Below, one piece after another: positions 53,446-62,576 of a stretch of 64,000 bases of DNA (position 1 is its first letter; the number at the start of each line of letters is the position of its first letter). The stretch is taken from positions 107,027-171,026 of the forward strand of contig NZ_PZJP01000003.1 in the NCBI RefSeq assembly GCF_003206645.1. The letters are read 5' to 3'. The notes beneath the pieces are model-generated. The model had not been told where the DNA came from. It ran no database searches and was given only the letters and a program-made list of their open reading frames with translations. This DNA comes from Salinicola aestuarinus. Its GTDB lineage: Bacteria > Pseudomonadota > Gammaproteobacteria > Pseudomonadales > Halomonadaceae. Position numbers and translations under genes: made by a program.

Positions 53446-54717
53446 ATGAAACACGGACTGATTCCCGCGGGCTGCCTGCTGATGGCCGTCGGTGGTCTCT
53501 CGCCGGCCGCTGCGGCCGACCTCACCATCTCCTGCGGGGCCGTCGGCGCCGAGCTTCAGCTTTGCCAGGACGGGGTCGCTCGCTGGGAAGCCGAGACGGG
53601 ACACAGCGTCGAGGTAGTCTCCACGCCCAACTCTGCCACCGAACGGCTGTCGCTCTACCAGCAGATCCTCAACTCGCGCTCCGGCGATATCGATGTGTTC
53701 CAGATCGACGTCGTCTGGCCGGGCATGCTGGCGCCGCATCTGGTCGACCTGAGGCAACACCTGCCCGACGGCGCCACGGACGGCTTTTTCGACGCCATCG
53801 TCGACAACAACACCATCGACGGCCAACTGGTGGCGATGCCCTGGTTTACCGATGCCGGGGTTCTCTACTACCGCAAGGATCTACTGGATAAATACGGCCT
53901 CGAGCTGCCCACCACCTGGGCCGGGCTGACCGAGGTCGCACAGACGGTGCAGGCCGGTGAGCGTGAAGCAGGCCACAGCGACTTCTGGGGCTACGTATTT
54001 CAGGGGCGCGCCTACGAAGGGCTGACCGTCAACGCGCTGGAGTGGATCGCCAGCTACCCCGAGGGCGGGACCATCGTCGATGACGACGGCGAGATTACCG
54101 TCAACAACCCGCAGGCGGTCGAGGCACTGTCGCTGGCCGCCGGCTGGATCGAGGCGATCTCGCCGCGAGGCGTGCTCAACTACACCGAGGAAGAAGCGCG
54201 CGGGGTGTTCCAGTCCGGCAACGCGCTGTTCATGCGCAACTGGCCCTATGCCTGGGATCTCGTGCAGTCCGAGCAGAGCAGCATTCGCGATCGGGTCGAG
54301 GTCGCGCCGCTCCCCACCGGTGGTGAGGACGGCCAGAGTGCCGGCGTGCTGGGCGGCTGGAATCTGGCGGTATCGCGCTACAGCGAAGACCCCGAGATGG
54401 CCGCCGATCTTGTCGCCTTTCTGACCTCCGCCGACGAGCAGAAGCGCCGCGCCATCGAGGGTGCCTACAACCCGACGATGCCGGCGCTCTATCAGGATGA
54501 CGAGGTCCTGGCCGCCGTCCCGTTCTTCGGCACGCTCTACGAGACCTTCACCTCGGCCGTGCCGCGTCCGTCTGCGGTCACCGGTGACAACTACCCCCGC
54601 GTCTCGAACGCCTTCTTCAACACCGTGCATGAGGTGCTTTCCGGCAATGCGGCCGCCGACCAGGGTCTCGAGAGTCTTCAGAGCGAGCTGGAACGTATCA
54701 AGCGCCGCCGCTGGTAA
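53446..54717 (+). CDS. Sugar ABC transporter substrate-binding protein (ThuE/AglE type)
   Basis: The 423-residue periplasmic protein has a signal peptide (cleavage after PAAAA, about residue 24) and the ThuE/MalE-like fold: ADLTISCGAVGAELQLCQDG, SPNSATERLSLYQQ-like segment, DVFQIDVVWPGMLAPHLVDL, TDAGVLYYRKDLLDKYGLELPTTW. It resembles trehalose/maltose-binding ThuE most closely. GGAGG precedes the start. It begins a five-gene operon with two permeases, ATPase and a GH13 glucosidase. Confidence 0.92.
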   Translation: MKHGLIPAGCLLMAVGGLSPAAAADLTISCGAVGAELQLCQDGVARWEAETGHSVEVVSTPNSATERLSLYQQILNSRSGDIDVFQIDVVWPGMLAPHLVDLRQHLPDGATDGFFDAIVDNNTIDGQLVAMPWFTDAGVLYYRKDLLDKYGLELPTTWAGLTEVAQTVQAGEREAGHSDFWGYVFQGRAYEGLTVNALEWIASYPEGGTIVDDDGEITVNNPQAVEALSLAAGWIEAISPRGVLNYTEEEARGVFQSGNALFMRNWPYAWDLVQSEQSSIRDRVEVAPLPTGGEDGQSAGVLGGWNLAVSRYSEDPEMAADLVAFLTSADEQKRRAIEGAYNPTMPALYQDDEVLAAVPFFGTLYETFTSAVPRPSAVTGDNYPRVSNAFFNTVHEVLSGNAAADQGLESLQSELERIKRRRW

Positions 54718-54737
54718 TCCGCCCGGAGGGGTAGACC

Positions 54738-55748
54738 ATGACCGCACGAGAACAGCAAGGCGCTCCACCCGATAACGGCCGTCATGCGGCGAGCGGCGAT
54801 GGCTCGGTGCGGCTCGACGCCCCGCCGCGTCGAGAGCGCGGCACCCGAGTGCGACGTCGGCGAGTCCGAGCGGCGTGGCTCTTCCTCACCCCCATGCTGA
54901 TCGTGCTGGCAGCGGTCGCCGGCTGGCCGCTGATGCGGACCTTCTGGTTCAGCCTCACCGATGCCAGCCTCTCCAGCCTCGAAGGGGCGCAGTTCATCGG
55001 ACTCGAGAACTATCTGGTTTTCGATGAGGGCTGGTACGGCATCATGGCCGATCCGCTGTGGTGGCAGTCGGTCTGGAACACGCTCTACTTCGCGCTGGTC
55101 TCGGTCTCCCTCGAAGCCGTGCTGGGGGTGATCGTCGCGCTGGTGCTCAACGCCCACTTTCGCGGTCGCACGCTGGTGCGCGCGGCGATGCTGATTCCCT
55201 GGGCGATTCCCACCGTCGTGTCGGCAAAGATCTGGGCATGGATGCTCAATGATCAGTTCGGCATCATCAATCATCTGCTGATGGGGCTCGGTCTGATCGC
55301 GGCCCCGCTCTCATGGACCGCGGACGCCAGCCTCTCCATGTGGGCCGTGATCATGGTCGATGTCTGGAAGGCGACACCGTTCGTGGCGCTTCTGGTACTG
55401 GCGGCGTTGCAGATGCTACCGGGCGACTGCTACGAGGCGGCGAAGGTCGACGGCATCTCCCCGGTCAAGGTCTTTTTCCGCGTGACCCTGCCGCTGATCA
55501 CACCCGCGCTGCTGGTGGCAGTGATCTTCAGGGCACTCGATGCGCTGCGCGTCTTCGACGTCATCTACGTGCTGACCTCCAACGCCTCCTCGACCATGAC
55601 CATGTCGATCTACGCCCGCCAGCAGCTGGTCGAATTTCAGGACGTCGGCTATGGCAGCGCGGCCTCGACGCTGCTGTTCATGATCATTGCGCTGGTCACG
55701 GTGATCTATCTCTATCTGGGACGACGCCAGCTGGGGGGCGAATCATGA
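54738..55748 (+). CDS. Sugar ABC transporter permease (MalF type)
   Basis: The 336-residue membrane protein has a polar N-terminus of about 45 residues, six helices, and the EAA loop (CYEAAKVDGISPVKVFFRVTLPLITPALL) that contacts the ATPase. It forms the channel with the next gene's product. It begins 20 bases after the binding protein gene, with a GGAGGGG ribosome site, and its stop overlaps the next start. Confidence 0.93.
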   Translation: MTAREQQGAPPDNGRHAASGDGSVRLDAPPRRERGTRVRRRRVRAAWLFLTPMLIVLAAVAGWPLMRTFWFSLTDASLSSLEGAQFIGLENYLVFDEGWYGIMADPLWWQSVWNTLYFALVSVSLEAVLGVIVALVLNAHFRGRTLVRAAMLIPWAIPTVVSAKIWAWMLNDQFGIINHLLMGLGLIAAPLSWTADASLSMWAVIMVDVWKATPFVALLVLAALQMLPGDCYEAAKVDGISPVKVFFRVTLPLITPALLVAVIFRALDALRVFDVIYVLTSNASSTMTMSIYARQQLVEFQDVGYGSAASTLLFMIIALVTVIYLYLGRRQLGGES

Positions 55749-56587
55749 CGCTACGCAGGCTGCAGGCAATCCTACTGAAGATCGGTTTCTGGCTACTGGT
55801 CGGCGTGCTGATGCTGTATGCCATCTTCCCCTTCTACTACGCGGTCGTGACCTCGCTGAAACCGTCCAGCGAGCTGTTCGAGGTGAGCTACTGGGTCGAC
55901 AGCGTCGATCTCTCCAACTACGCCGCGGTGCTCTCGCAGCCGGCCTTTCTGGCCGCCATCCGCAATTCGGTGGTCGTTGCCATCAGCGTCGTGGCGATTG
56001 CGCTGCTGCTGGGCCTGACCGCCGCCTGGGCGCTGGGACGGGTGCGTTTTCGCGGGCGCACCACGGTGATGATACTGGTTCTGGGCGTGTCGATGTTTCC
56101 CCAGGTCGCGGTGCTGTCGGGGCTATTCGAGGTGATTCGCACGCTCGATCTCTACAACTCGCCAGGCGGCCTGATCCTGAGCTACACCATTTTCACGCTG
56201 CCGTTCACGGTCTGGATTCTGACCACCTTCATGCGCCAGCTCCCCGATGAGCTGGAAGAGGCCGCGATCGTCGACGGTGCCTCGCCCTGGGTGACGCTGA
56301 CCAAGGTTTTCATGCCACTGCTGTGGCCGGCGATGGCCACGACCGGGTTGCTCGCTTTCATCGCGGCGTGGAACGAATTTCTGTTTGCCCTGACCTTCAC
56401 CCTCACCGACAGCGAACGCACGGTACCGGTGGCCATCGCCCTGATCTCCGGCGGCAGCCAGTACGAACTGCCCTGGGGCCCCATCATGGCCGCCTCGGTG
56501 ATCGTGACCGTGCCACTGGTGATACTGGTGGTGATCTTCCAGCGCCGCATCGTCTCCGGCCTCACCGCCGGTGCCGTCAAGGGCTGA
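55745..56587 (+). CDS. Sugar ABC transporter permease (MalG type)
   Basis: The 280-residue membrane protein has six helices and the EAA motif EEAAIVDGASPWVTLTKVFMPLLWPAMATT, with the MalG-type C-terminal AVKG. The ATGA overlap with the upstream permease implies coupled translation. Confidence 0.93.
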   Translation: MTLRRLQAILLKIGFWLLVGVLMLYAIFPFYYAVVTSLKPSSELFEVSYWVDSVDLSNYAAVLSQPAFLAAIRNSVVVAISVVAIALLLGLTAAWALGRVRFRGRTTVMILVLGVSMFPQVAVLSGLFEVIRTLDLYNSPGGLILSYTIFTLPFTVWILTTFMRQLPDELEEAAIVDGASPWVTLTKVFMPLLWPAMATTGLLAFIAAWNEFLFALTFTLTDSERTVPVAIALISGGSQYELPWGPIMAASVIVTVPLVILVVIFQRRIVSGLTAGAVKG

Positions 56588-56638
56588 TATCGACCCCTCG
56601 GCCGCGCCAATGCGTGGCCTGTCATGCAGGAGAGAAAC

Positions 56639-57763
56639 ATGGCTTCCGTGACGCTTGAGAACGTGAACAAGCGCTTTGGCACGACCCGGGTCATCGAGGA
56701 TGTCTCGCTGGAGATCGGGGATGGCGAGTTTGTGGTCTTCGTCGGCCCCTCGGGCTGTGGCAAGTCGACGCTGCTGCGCCTGATCGCCGGACTGGAATCG
56801 ATCACCCACGGGGATCTGATGATCGATGACCAGCGGGTCAACAATCTGACGCCACCGGAGCGTGGCATCGGCATGGTGTTTCAGTCCTACGCGCTCTATC
56901 CCCACATGACCGTTCACGACAACATCGCCTTCGGTCTGAAGCTCGCCAAGTCGGACAAGCAGACGATGGAGGAGCGGGTGAGTCAGACCGCCAAGATTCT
57001 GCAGCTCGACAACCTGCTCGACCGGCTGCCGAAAGCGCTCTCCGGCGGCCAGCGACAACGCGTGGCGATCGGCCGCGCCATGGCACGCGAGCCCAAGATC
57101 CTGCTTTTCGACGAGCCGCTGTCCAATCTGGATGCCTCACTGCGAGTGCAGACGCGCAACGAAATCGCCCACCTCCACGAGCGCCTCGGCTCGACCATGA
57201 TCTATGTCACGCATGACCAGGTGGAGGCGATGACGCTGGCCGATCGCATCGTGGTGCTCAATGAGGGCCACGTGGAGCAGGTTGGCTCGCCACGGGCGCT
57301 TTACGAGCAGCCCGCCTCGCGCTTTGTCGCCGGTTTTATCGGCTCGCCCCGGATGAATTTTCTCAGCGTGACGGGGCGCACGGCGGGGGAGGCAGGCTGC
57401 CAAATCAGCATTCCCGGCCTGGGTGATCAGGTGCTGCCACGCAGAATGGAGAACGACGACGAATCCCTGACGCTGGGCGTGCGACCGGAGCACCTGATTC
57501 CGGCGGCGGCAACGGGTGAGTCCGGCTTCAAGATCCTCAACGTCGAGTATCTGGGCAGCGAGGCCTACCTTTACCTGCAGGTGCCTGACGGCGAAGCGCT
57601 GGTGTGTCGCACCGAAGCGCCCTGCCCCTTTACCCGCGGCGGGCGCGTCACGCTGACCTTTGACGCCCACCGGGCTCACCTTTTCGATCGCGACGGCCAC
57701 GCGCTGCCAATGATAGCGGCGCCGGACACCCAGCCTGCGCCGGCGCAGGCGACGACCTCCTGA
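56639..57763 (+). CDS. Sugar ABC transporter ATPase (MalK/UgpC type)
   Basis: The 374-residue ATPase has Walker A (GPSGCGKST), Q-loop (FQSYALYPHM), LSGGQRQRVAIGRA signature, Walker B (ILLFDEPLSNLD) and the H-loop (YVTHDQ), with a C-terminal OB-like TOBE domain (residues 240-365). It drives the transporter encoded just upstream. ATG at 56639 follows AGGAGAG; the ATG at 56624 is less likely. Confidence 0.94.
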   Translation: MASVTLENVNKRFGTTRVIEDVSLEIGDGEFVVFVGPSGCGKSTLLRLIAGLESITHGDLMIDDQRVNNLTPPERGIGMVFQSYALYPHMTVHDNIAFGLKLAKSDKQTMEERVSQTAKILQLDNLLDRLPKALSGGQRQRVAIGRAMAREPKILLFDEPLSNLDASLRVQTRNEIAHLHERLGSTMIYVTHDQVEAMTLADRIVVLNEGHVEQVGSPRALYEQPASRFVAGFIGSPRMNFLSVTGRTAGEAGCQISIPGLGDQVLPRRMENDDESLTLGVRPEHLIPAAATGESGFKILNVEYLGSEAYLYLQVPDGEALVCRTEAPCPFTRGGRVTLTFDAHRAHLFDRDGHALPMIAAPDTQPAPAQATTS

Positions 57764-57789
57764 TTCTTCACCGCACGACGGATGCCCCC

Positions 57790-59415
57790 ATGACTCAGCA
57801 GCACTCCCGGCCACAGTGGTGGCGCGATGCCGTCATCTATCAGATCTATCCGCGCAGCTTCATGGATGCCAATGGTGATGGCATCGGCGACCTGGCCGGT
57901 ATCACCGCCCGGCTAGACTATCTGGAGGCGCTGGGGGTCGATGCCCTCTGGCTGTCGCCGTTCTACCGCTCGCCGCAGGCAGATGCCGGCTACGATGTGG
58001 CGGACTATCGCGACATCGATCCCCTGTTCGGCACGCTCGCGGACTTCGACCGCCTGCTCGCCGGCGCCCACGAGCGCGGCATCCGAATGATCGTCGATCT
58101 GGTGCCGAACCACAGCTCCAGCGCGCATGTCTGGTTTCAGGAGGCACTGGCTGCGCCACCGGGCAGCCGAGCGCGGGCGCGTTATTTCTTTCGCGATGGT
58201 CAAGGCGAGCAGGGGGAACTGCCGCCCAACAACTGGCAGAGCATCTTCGGCGGACCGGCCTGGACGCGGGTCGATGACGGCCAGTGGTATCTGCACATGT
58301 TCGACAGCAGCCAGCCCGACTTCGATTGGCGAAACCCGGAGATCGGCGACGAGTTCGAGCAGGTACTGCGCTTCTGGCTCGAACGCGGCGTCGACGGCTT
58401 CCGTGTCGACGTGGCGCACGGCATGATCAAGCAGGCCGGCCTGCCCGACTGGGACGGCGAGCAGGTGATGGTCGAGGGGGGCAACCGCGGTCCCATGTGG
58501 GATCAGGACGAGGTGCACGACATCTATCGGCGCTGGCACCGCGTGCTGGCAGAGTACGGCGGCGACCGGATGATGGTCGCCGAAGCCTGGCTGCGACCGG
58601 AACGGGTGGTGCGCTACATCCGCCCTGACGAAATGCAGCAGGCGTTCAACTTCGACTATCTGATCGCCCGCTGGGACGCCGCAGCGCTGCGCGAGGTGAT
58701 CGACCGCTCGCTGGCGGTCACCGCTCAGGTCGGCGCCACCACCACCTGGGTGATGTCCAACCATGACGGGGTGCGCCATGCGTCACGTCTGGGGCTCTCC
58801 AACCCGGGCGCCAGACCGCAGAAAATCGGCATCGATGACGAACAGCCCGACGAGGCGCTGGGCCTGCGCCGCGCCCGTGCGATCATCATGCTGACGCTGG
58901 CACTTCCCGGTTCCGCCTATCTCTATCAGGGCGAGGAGCTTGGCCTGCCGGATCACACCACCATGCCCGATCATTACCGTCAGGATCCGGGCTTCTTTCG
59001 TCCGGGGGGAGAGGATGGCGGGCGCGATGGCTGTCGCGTTCCGCTGCCCTGGCAGGCCGAGGGCCCTGCCTTCGGCTTCAACACTAGCGGCGAGCGCTGG
59101 CTACCGCAGCCGGACCACTACGCCCGTTACGCGGTGGACTGCCAGCTCGGTCGACCGGAGACGACGTTGACGCTCTATCAGCGGCTGCTCGAGGTCCGCC
59201 GTGACCAGCGTCTGGGCATGGGCGAGTTGGCGTGGGAACCCAACCCGCGTGAGGATGTCTTGATGTTGACCAATGGCGATCTGCGGGTGGTACTCAACCT
59301 TGGCGAGCGGCCCATCGCGCTACCTGCGGGGCGACCGCTCGTCCAGAGTCACCCCGAGGCCCTCGCCAACTCGATGCTGGCCGGCAACGCCGCGGTGTGG
59401 CTGACGACCCGGTAG
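57790..59415 (+). CDS. GH13 alpha-glucosidase
   Basis: The 541-residue cytoplasmic enzyme has all GH13 conserved regions: I (DLVPNHSS), II with nucleophile Asp (DGFRVDVAHG), III with acid Glu (MMVAEAW) and IV (TWVMSNHDGVRH). The first is WWRDAVIYQIYPRSFMDANGDGIGDLAGI, as in oligo-1,6-glucosidases and alpha-glucosidases. It hydrolyses imported trehalose, maltose or similar glucosides to glucose. Which linkage it prefers cannot be read. It ends the operon, 27 bases after the ATPase gene. Confidence 0.92.
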   Translation: MTQQHSRPQWWRDAVIYQIYPRSFMDANGDGIGDLAGITARLDYLEALGVDALWLSPFYRSPQADAGYDVADYRDIDPLFGTLADFDRLLAGAHERGIRMIVDLVPNHSSSAHVWFQEALAAPPGSRARARYFFRDGQGEQGELPPNNWQSIFGGPAWTRVDDGQWYLHMFDSSQPDFDWRNPEIGDEFEQVLRFWLERGVDGFRVDVAHGMIKQAGLPDWDGEQVMVEGGNRGPMWDQDEVHDIYRRWHRVLAEYGGDRMMVAEAWLRPERVVRYIRPDEMQQAFNFDYLIARWDAAALREVIDRSLAVTAQVGATTTWVMSNHDGVRHASRLGLSNPGARPQKIGIDDEQPDEALGLRRARAIIMLTLALPGSAYLYQGEELGLPDHTTMPDHYRQDPGFFRPGGEDGGRDGCRVPLPWQAEGPAFGFNTSGERWLPQPDHYARYAVDCQLGRPETTLTLYQRLLEVRRDQRLGMGELAWEPNPREDVLMLTNGDLRVVLNLGERPIALPAGRPLVQSHPEALANSMLAGNAAVWLTTR

Positions 59416-59492
59416 CCGCATTGCCCCGGGGCTGACGGGCGACACCCTCGTCGCCACGGCTCCCCTTCATCCTTCACGAGGAGACACTGCGC

Positions 59493-59552
59493 ATGTCGCA
59501 GCCCAAGACCCGCCTGCCGAGGCGCCCTCGCCTCGCCTGCCGCCGGTTGTGA
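59493..59552 (+). other. Short frame before the LacI regulator gene
   Basis: ATG at 59493, with GAGGAG upstream, opens a 19-codon frame (MSQPKTRLPRRPRLACRRL) ending at TGA 59550-59552, which overlaps a GTG at 59549 in the regulator's frame. It may be a coupled leader peptide. Alternatively it is the true regulator start followed by a frameshift, since the regulator's frame stays open in this stretch and reads EAPSPRLPPVVNPNKR. Confidence 0.4.
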
Positions 59553-60586
59553 ATCCCAACAAGCGCATGACGCTGAAAACGGTAGCGCAGCAGCTGGGGG
59601 TCTCCGCCACCACCGTTTCGAATGCCTACAACCGTCCCGACCAGCTCTCCGAGACCCGCCGTGAGGAGATCCTTGCCGCGGCCGAGGCCCTCGGTTACAC
59701 CGGCCCGGACTCCCGGGGGCGGATGCTGCGCACCGGCCGCTCCGGTATCGTCGCCCTGCTGCTGGCGGATAACCTGAGCTATAGCCTCAGGGACAGCGTG
59801 GCCAGCGAACTGATCGCCGGCGTCGCCGAGCAGCTGGATCAGCATGACCACTCATTGATGCTGCTCCCCGGTCGACTCGAGGAGGGCGCCGGCAGCGTCG
59901 ACATGGCCGACGGCGTCATCGTCTACGGGCTGCACGGCGACGCTCGGCGCATTCTGAAACTGCTCGACGATCGCCCCGCCGTCGGCATCGATATCGATCT
60001 GCCCGGGGTCCCCTCGGTCCATATCGACAACTACCGGGCCAGTCTCGCACTGACGCGACATGCCCTGCGCCGCCCTTATCGCCGGGTGGCGATCGTCGGC
60101 CTGCGGCTGACACGCGCGCAGCAGGGCCTCATCGACAGCGAGGCGCTACTCGCCAGCGAGCTCACCGTGACTCGCCGGCGTCTCGACGGGGTGCTCCAGG
60201 CATTCATCGAAGCCGACATCGATCCGCACTCGATCGCGCTATGGAACATCGATCGCAACACCCACGACGGCTGCGTACCGACAATCGCTGCCCTGCTCGA
60301 CCAGCCACTTCCGGCCCGGCCCGACCTGCTCATCTGTCTCTCCGACCGCATCGCGCTGACCGCCATCGATCTGGCAGAGCGCCGCGGCCTCAAGGTCCCC
60401 CGAGATCTGCGCATCACCGGCTTCGACGGTATCGCCGAAGGGCAGCGTCGCCGCCCACGGCTGACCACCGTCCGACAGGACAGCACTGCCAAGGGTCGTC
60501 TCGCCGCCGCCATGCTGCTCGACCTCGGCCCTCGCCGCTCGCGAACGCTCGAGACGGAACTGTTGATCGGGGATAGCGCGCCCTGA
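59549..60586 (+). CDS. LacI-family regulator of the alpha-glucoside operon
   Basis: The protein (345 residues from GTG 59549, 339 from ATG 59567) has a LacI helix-turn-helix (TLKTVAQQLGVSATTVSNAYNRPDQLSETRREEIL) and a periplasmic-binding-like sensor domain ending RPRLTTVRQDS...LGPRRSRTLETELLIG. It follows the glucosidase gene and likely represses the operon and the divergent porin until a glucoside is present. The start is unclear: neither codon has a good ribosome site; a possible coupled upstream frame is described separately. Confidence 0.88.
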   Translation: MNPNKRMTLKTVAQQLGVSATTVSNAYNRPDQLSETRREEILAAAEALGYTGPDSRGRMLRTGRSGIVALLLADNLSYSLRDSVASELIAGVAEQLDQHDHSLMLLPGRLEEGAGSVDMADGVIVYGLHGDARRILKLLDDRPAVGIDIDLPGVPSVHIDNYRASLALTRHALRRPYRRVAIVGLRLTRAQQGLIDSEALLASELTVTRRRLDGVLQAFIEADIDPHSIALWNIDRNTHDGCVPTIAALLDQPLPARPDLLICLSDRIALTAIDLAERRGLKVPRDLRITGFDGIAEGQRRRPRLTTVRQDSTAKGRLAAAMLLDLGPRRSRTLETELLIGDSAP

Positions 60587-60681
60587 GCGATGTTGCGCCG
60601 GCACGGCGGCGTCTTTCCCTCTCGACCTTACGACTATCAGCGCACAGCGGCAGACATAAACGACGTGTTAGCCTGAGAAAA

Positions 60682-60693
60682 GTTACCGGTAAC
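60682..60693 (+). promoter_or_regulatory. GntR operator before gntR
   Basis: The perfect 12-base palindrome GTTACCGGTAAC is close to the E. coli GntR consensus. It overlaps a likely -10 (TAACAT, 60690-60695) and lies 60 bases before gntR, so the regulator represses its own gene. GTTACCGGTAACATCCATT is repeated exactly at 62470-62488. Confidence 0.85.
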
Positions 60694-60752
60694 ATCCATT
60701 GCCGCCGGCCTCTGAATACCCGCGACCTTTCCGCCCGCTTTAGAGACGAGAC

Positions 60753-61760
60753 ATGCCACGCCGCTCATCGGGACGCGTCACCCTGCAGGACATCGCCGAT
60801 CGCGTCGGTGTCACCAAGATCACCGTATCGCGGGCGCTGCGCGAACCGCAGCGGGTCTCCGCGCCGCTGCGCGAGCGAATCGAATCGGCGGCGAAGACAC
60901 TCGGCTACATTCCCAATCACAGCGCCGGCGCGCTGGCGAGCGGACGCAGCCACAGCGTGGCGCTGCTGATTCCGTCGCTCTCCAACGCCGTGTTCTCGGA
61001 GATCCAGCGCGGTATCGAAGACGGCCTGGGGGCGTCGGGGTATCAGGTGCTGATCGGGCACACGGGGTATTCGTTTCTCGAAGAGGAGCGGCTGATCGAC
61101 ACGTACCTGCGTTTTGGCGTGGATGCGCTGATCCTGCCGGGCACCCGGCATACCGAACATGCCAGACACCTGCTGCGCTGCGCCGACATTCCGGTTGTGG
61201 AGACGCTGGAGTTGACCGACACGCCCATCGACATCAACGTCGGGCTGGATCAGACCGCTGCCGGCGCCGCGATGACGCAGGCGTTCATCGATCAGGGACG
61301 TCGCTGCATCGGCTTCCTGGCGGCAAGAATGGATCACCGCACGCAGCTGCGCATGGCGGGGTGGGAGTCGGCGCTACGCGCGGCGGGACTGTCGACCGAA
61401 CACTGCCTGACCACCGCGCACCCGTCGACCTACCGCCTCGGCGGCGAGATGCTGGCGTCGATGCTCGACCGCTGGCCGACGCTCGACGGTATCTTCTGCA
61501 ACAACGACGATCTGGCGGCCGGAGCCCTGTTCGAGTGTCAGCGCCGGCGGCTCGAGGTACCGCAGGCGCTATCGCTGGCGGGGTTCAACGGACTGGATAT
61601 CGTCGAGGCGACGACGCCACCGCTCGCCACGGTGGTGACACCGCGCCGACGTATCGGCGAGACGATCGCTGACCGGCTGCTGGCGCGACTGGGCGGGGCA
61701 CCCAGACAGCCGGCGAGCGAAAACCTGGGGTTCGAGATCCAGCTCGGCGGCAGTCTCTAG
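60753..61760 (+). CDS. gntR: Gluconate repressor GntR (LacI family)
   Basis: The 335-residue LacI-type repressor has the N-terminal VTLQDIADRVGVTKITVSRALREPQRVS and the GntR-like body (HSAGALASGRSHSVALLIPSLSNAVFSEIQRGIEDGL; RHTEHARHLLRCADIPVVETLEL). GntR-type proteins are released from DNA by gluconate. Two exact operators lie before gntR itself and before gntT. It is convergent with gntK; the two stop codons lie 34 bases apart in one hairpin. Confidence 0.93.
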   Translation: MPRRSSGRVTLQDIADRVGVTKITVSRALREPQRVSAPLRERIESAAKTLGYIPNHSAGALASGRSHSVALLIPSLSNAVFSEIQRGIEDGLGASGYQVLIGHTGYSFLEEERLIDTYLRFGVDALILPGTRHTEHARHLLRCADIPVVETLELTDTPIDINVGLDQTAAGAAMTQAFIDQGRRCIGFLAARMDHRTQLRMAGWESALRAAGLSTEHCLTTAHPSTYRLGGEMLASMLDRWPTLDGIFCNNDDLAAGALFECQRRRLEVPQALSLAGFNGLDIVEATTPPLATVVTPRRRIGETIADRLLARLGGAPRQPASENLGFEIQLGGSL

Positions 61761-61797
61761 GCGCCGGGCCAGGGCCGCCTTGCGCGACCGCGCCTAG
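61758..61797. terminator. Hairpin over the convergent gntR and gntK stops
   Basis: CTAGGCGC (61758-61765) pairs with GCGCCTAG (61790-61797) across 24 bases. The stem includes both stop codons. It has no T-run; termination is possible but not certain. Confidence 0.45.
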
Positions 61798-62336
61798 ACG
61801 TCGTTCTGGCCCAGACGGCGATAGCGCGCTTCCAACCCCTTGGCCGCCTGATCGACCACCTGTTCGATGGTACCGGCGATATCCACGGTCACAGCCTCGT
61901 CGGATTGCGGCGCCTCCAGCGTGGCAAGCTGACTGTCGAGCATCGCCTCGCCTTTGAAGAAGTGATCTTCGCGGGACTGGATCCGCTGCAGCAACAGCTC
62001 GCGCGTGCCCTCGAGGAAAACGAAAGCGAGCTGCTCGTCCCCCGTTCTCAATAGGTCGCGGTAGCGGCGCTTCAGCGAGGAGCAGCCCACGACCAGCGTC
62101 TCGCCGCGTGCCCGGGCGTCGCCGATCAGCTCGCTCAGACGCTGAAGCCAGCCGGCGCGGTCGTCGTCGTCGAGCGGCTCGCCACGAGCCATCTTCTCGA
62201 CGCTCGCCGTCGAGTGGTAGTCGTCGCCATCGACGAAGCGTCCGTCGAGCTTCACTGCCAGCTGCCTGCCGATCTCCGTCTTGCCACAGCTGGAAACGCC
62301 CATGACAACGATGCGGTGTCCATACTCTGCTTTCAT
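61794..62336 (-). CDS. gntK: Gluconokinase
   Basis: The 180-residue P-loop kinase has GVSSCGKTEIGRQL, FVDGDDYHSTASVEKMARGEPLDDDDRAGWL and CSSLKRRYRDLLR, all typical of GntK, which phosphorylates gluconate to 6-phosphogluconate. It is divergent from gntT; the shared 240-base region has a GntR operator 134 bases before gntK. The ribosome site is weak. Confidence 0.94.
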   Translation of the reverse strand: MKAEYGHRIVVMGVSSCGKTEIGRQLAVKLDGRFVDGDDYHSTASVEKMARGEPLDDDDRAGWLQRLSELIGDARARGETLVVGCSSLKRRYRDLLRTGDEQLAFVFLEGTRELLLQRIQSREDHFFKGEAMLDSQLATLEAPQSDEAVTVDIAGTIEQVVDQAAKGLEARYRRLGQNDV

Positions 62337-62469
62337 GCGCCTGACTCTTGCCGCGGGGTCGATACCGAGATCCTGGTGAGATCACGGAGACGTTCGAGTG
62401 ATCAATACTGCCTAACCGCCAACTCACGCCCTGTCTCTACGCCTTTAGGCGCATTGTTGTTATGCGGTT

Positions 62470-62481
62470 GTTACCGGTAAC
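62470..62481. promoter_or_regulatory. GntR operator between gntK and gntT
   Basis: GTTACCGGTAAC, identical to the copy before gntR and with the same seven bases after it (ATCCATT). It overlaps a possible -10 (TAACAT, 62478-62483) with TTGTTG at 62454-62459 as a poor -35. It should repress gntT and perhaps gntK. Confidence 0.85.
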
Positions 62482-62576
62482 ATCCATTCTCGCCAACTCC
62501 ACCGCGAAGCACAACGCCACCAAAGGCTAAGGGTCGCGTCGCGCGCCCGTGCTCCCAACCAGGATCTTTCGTCGTC

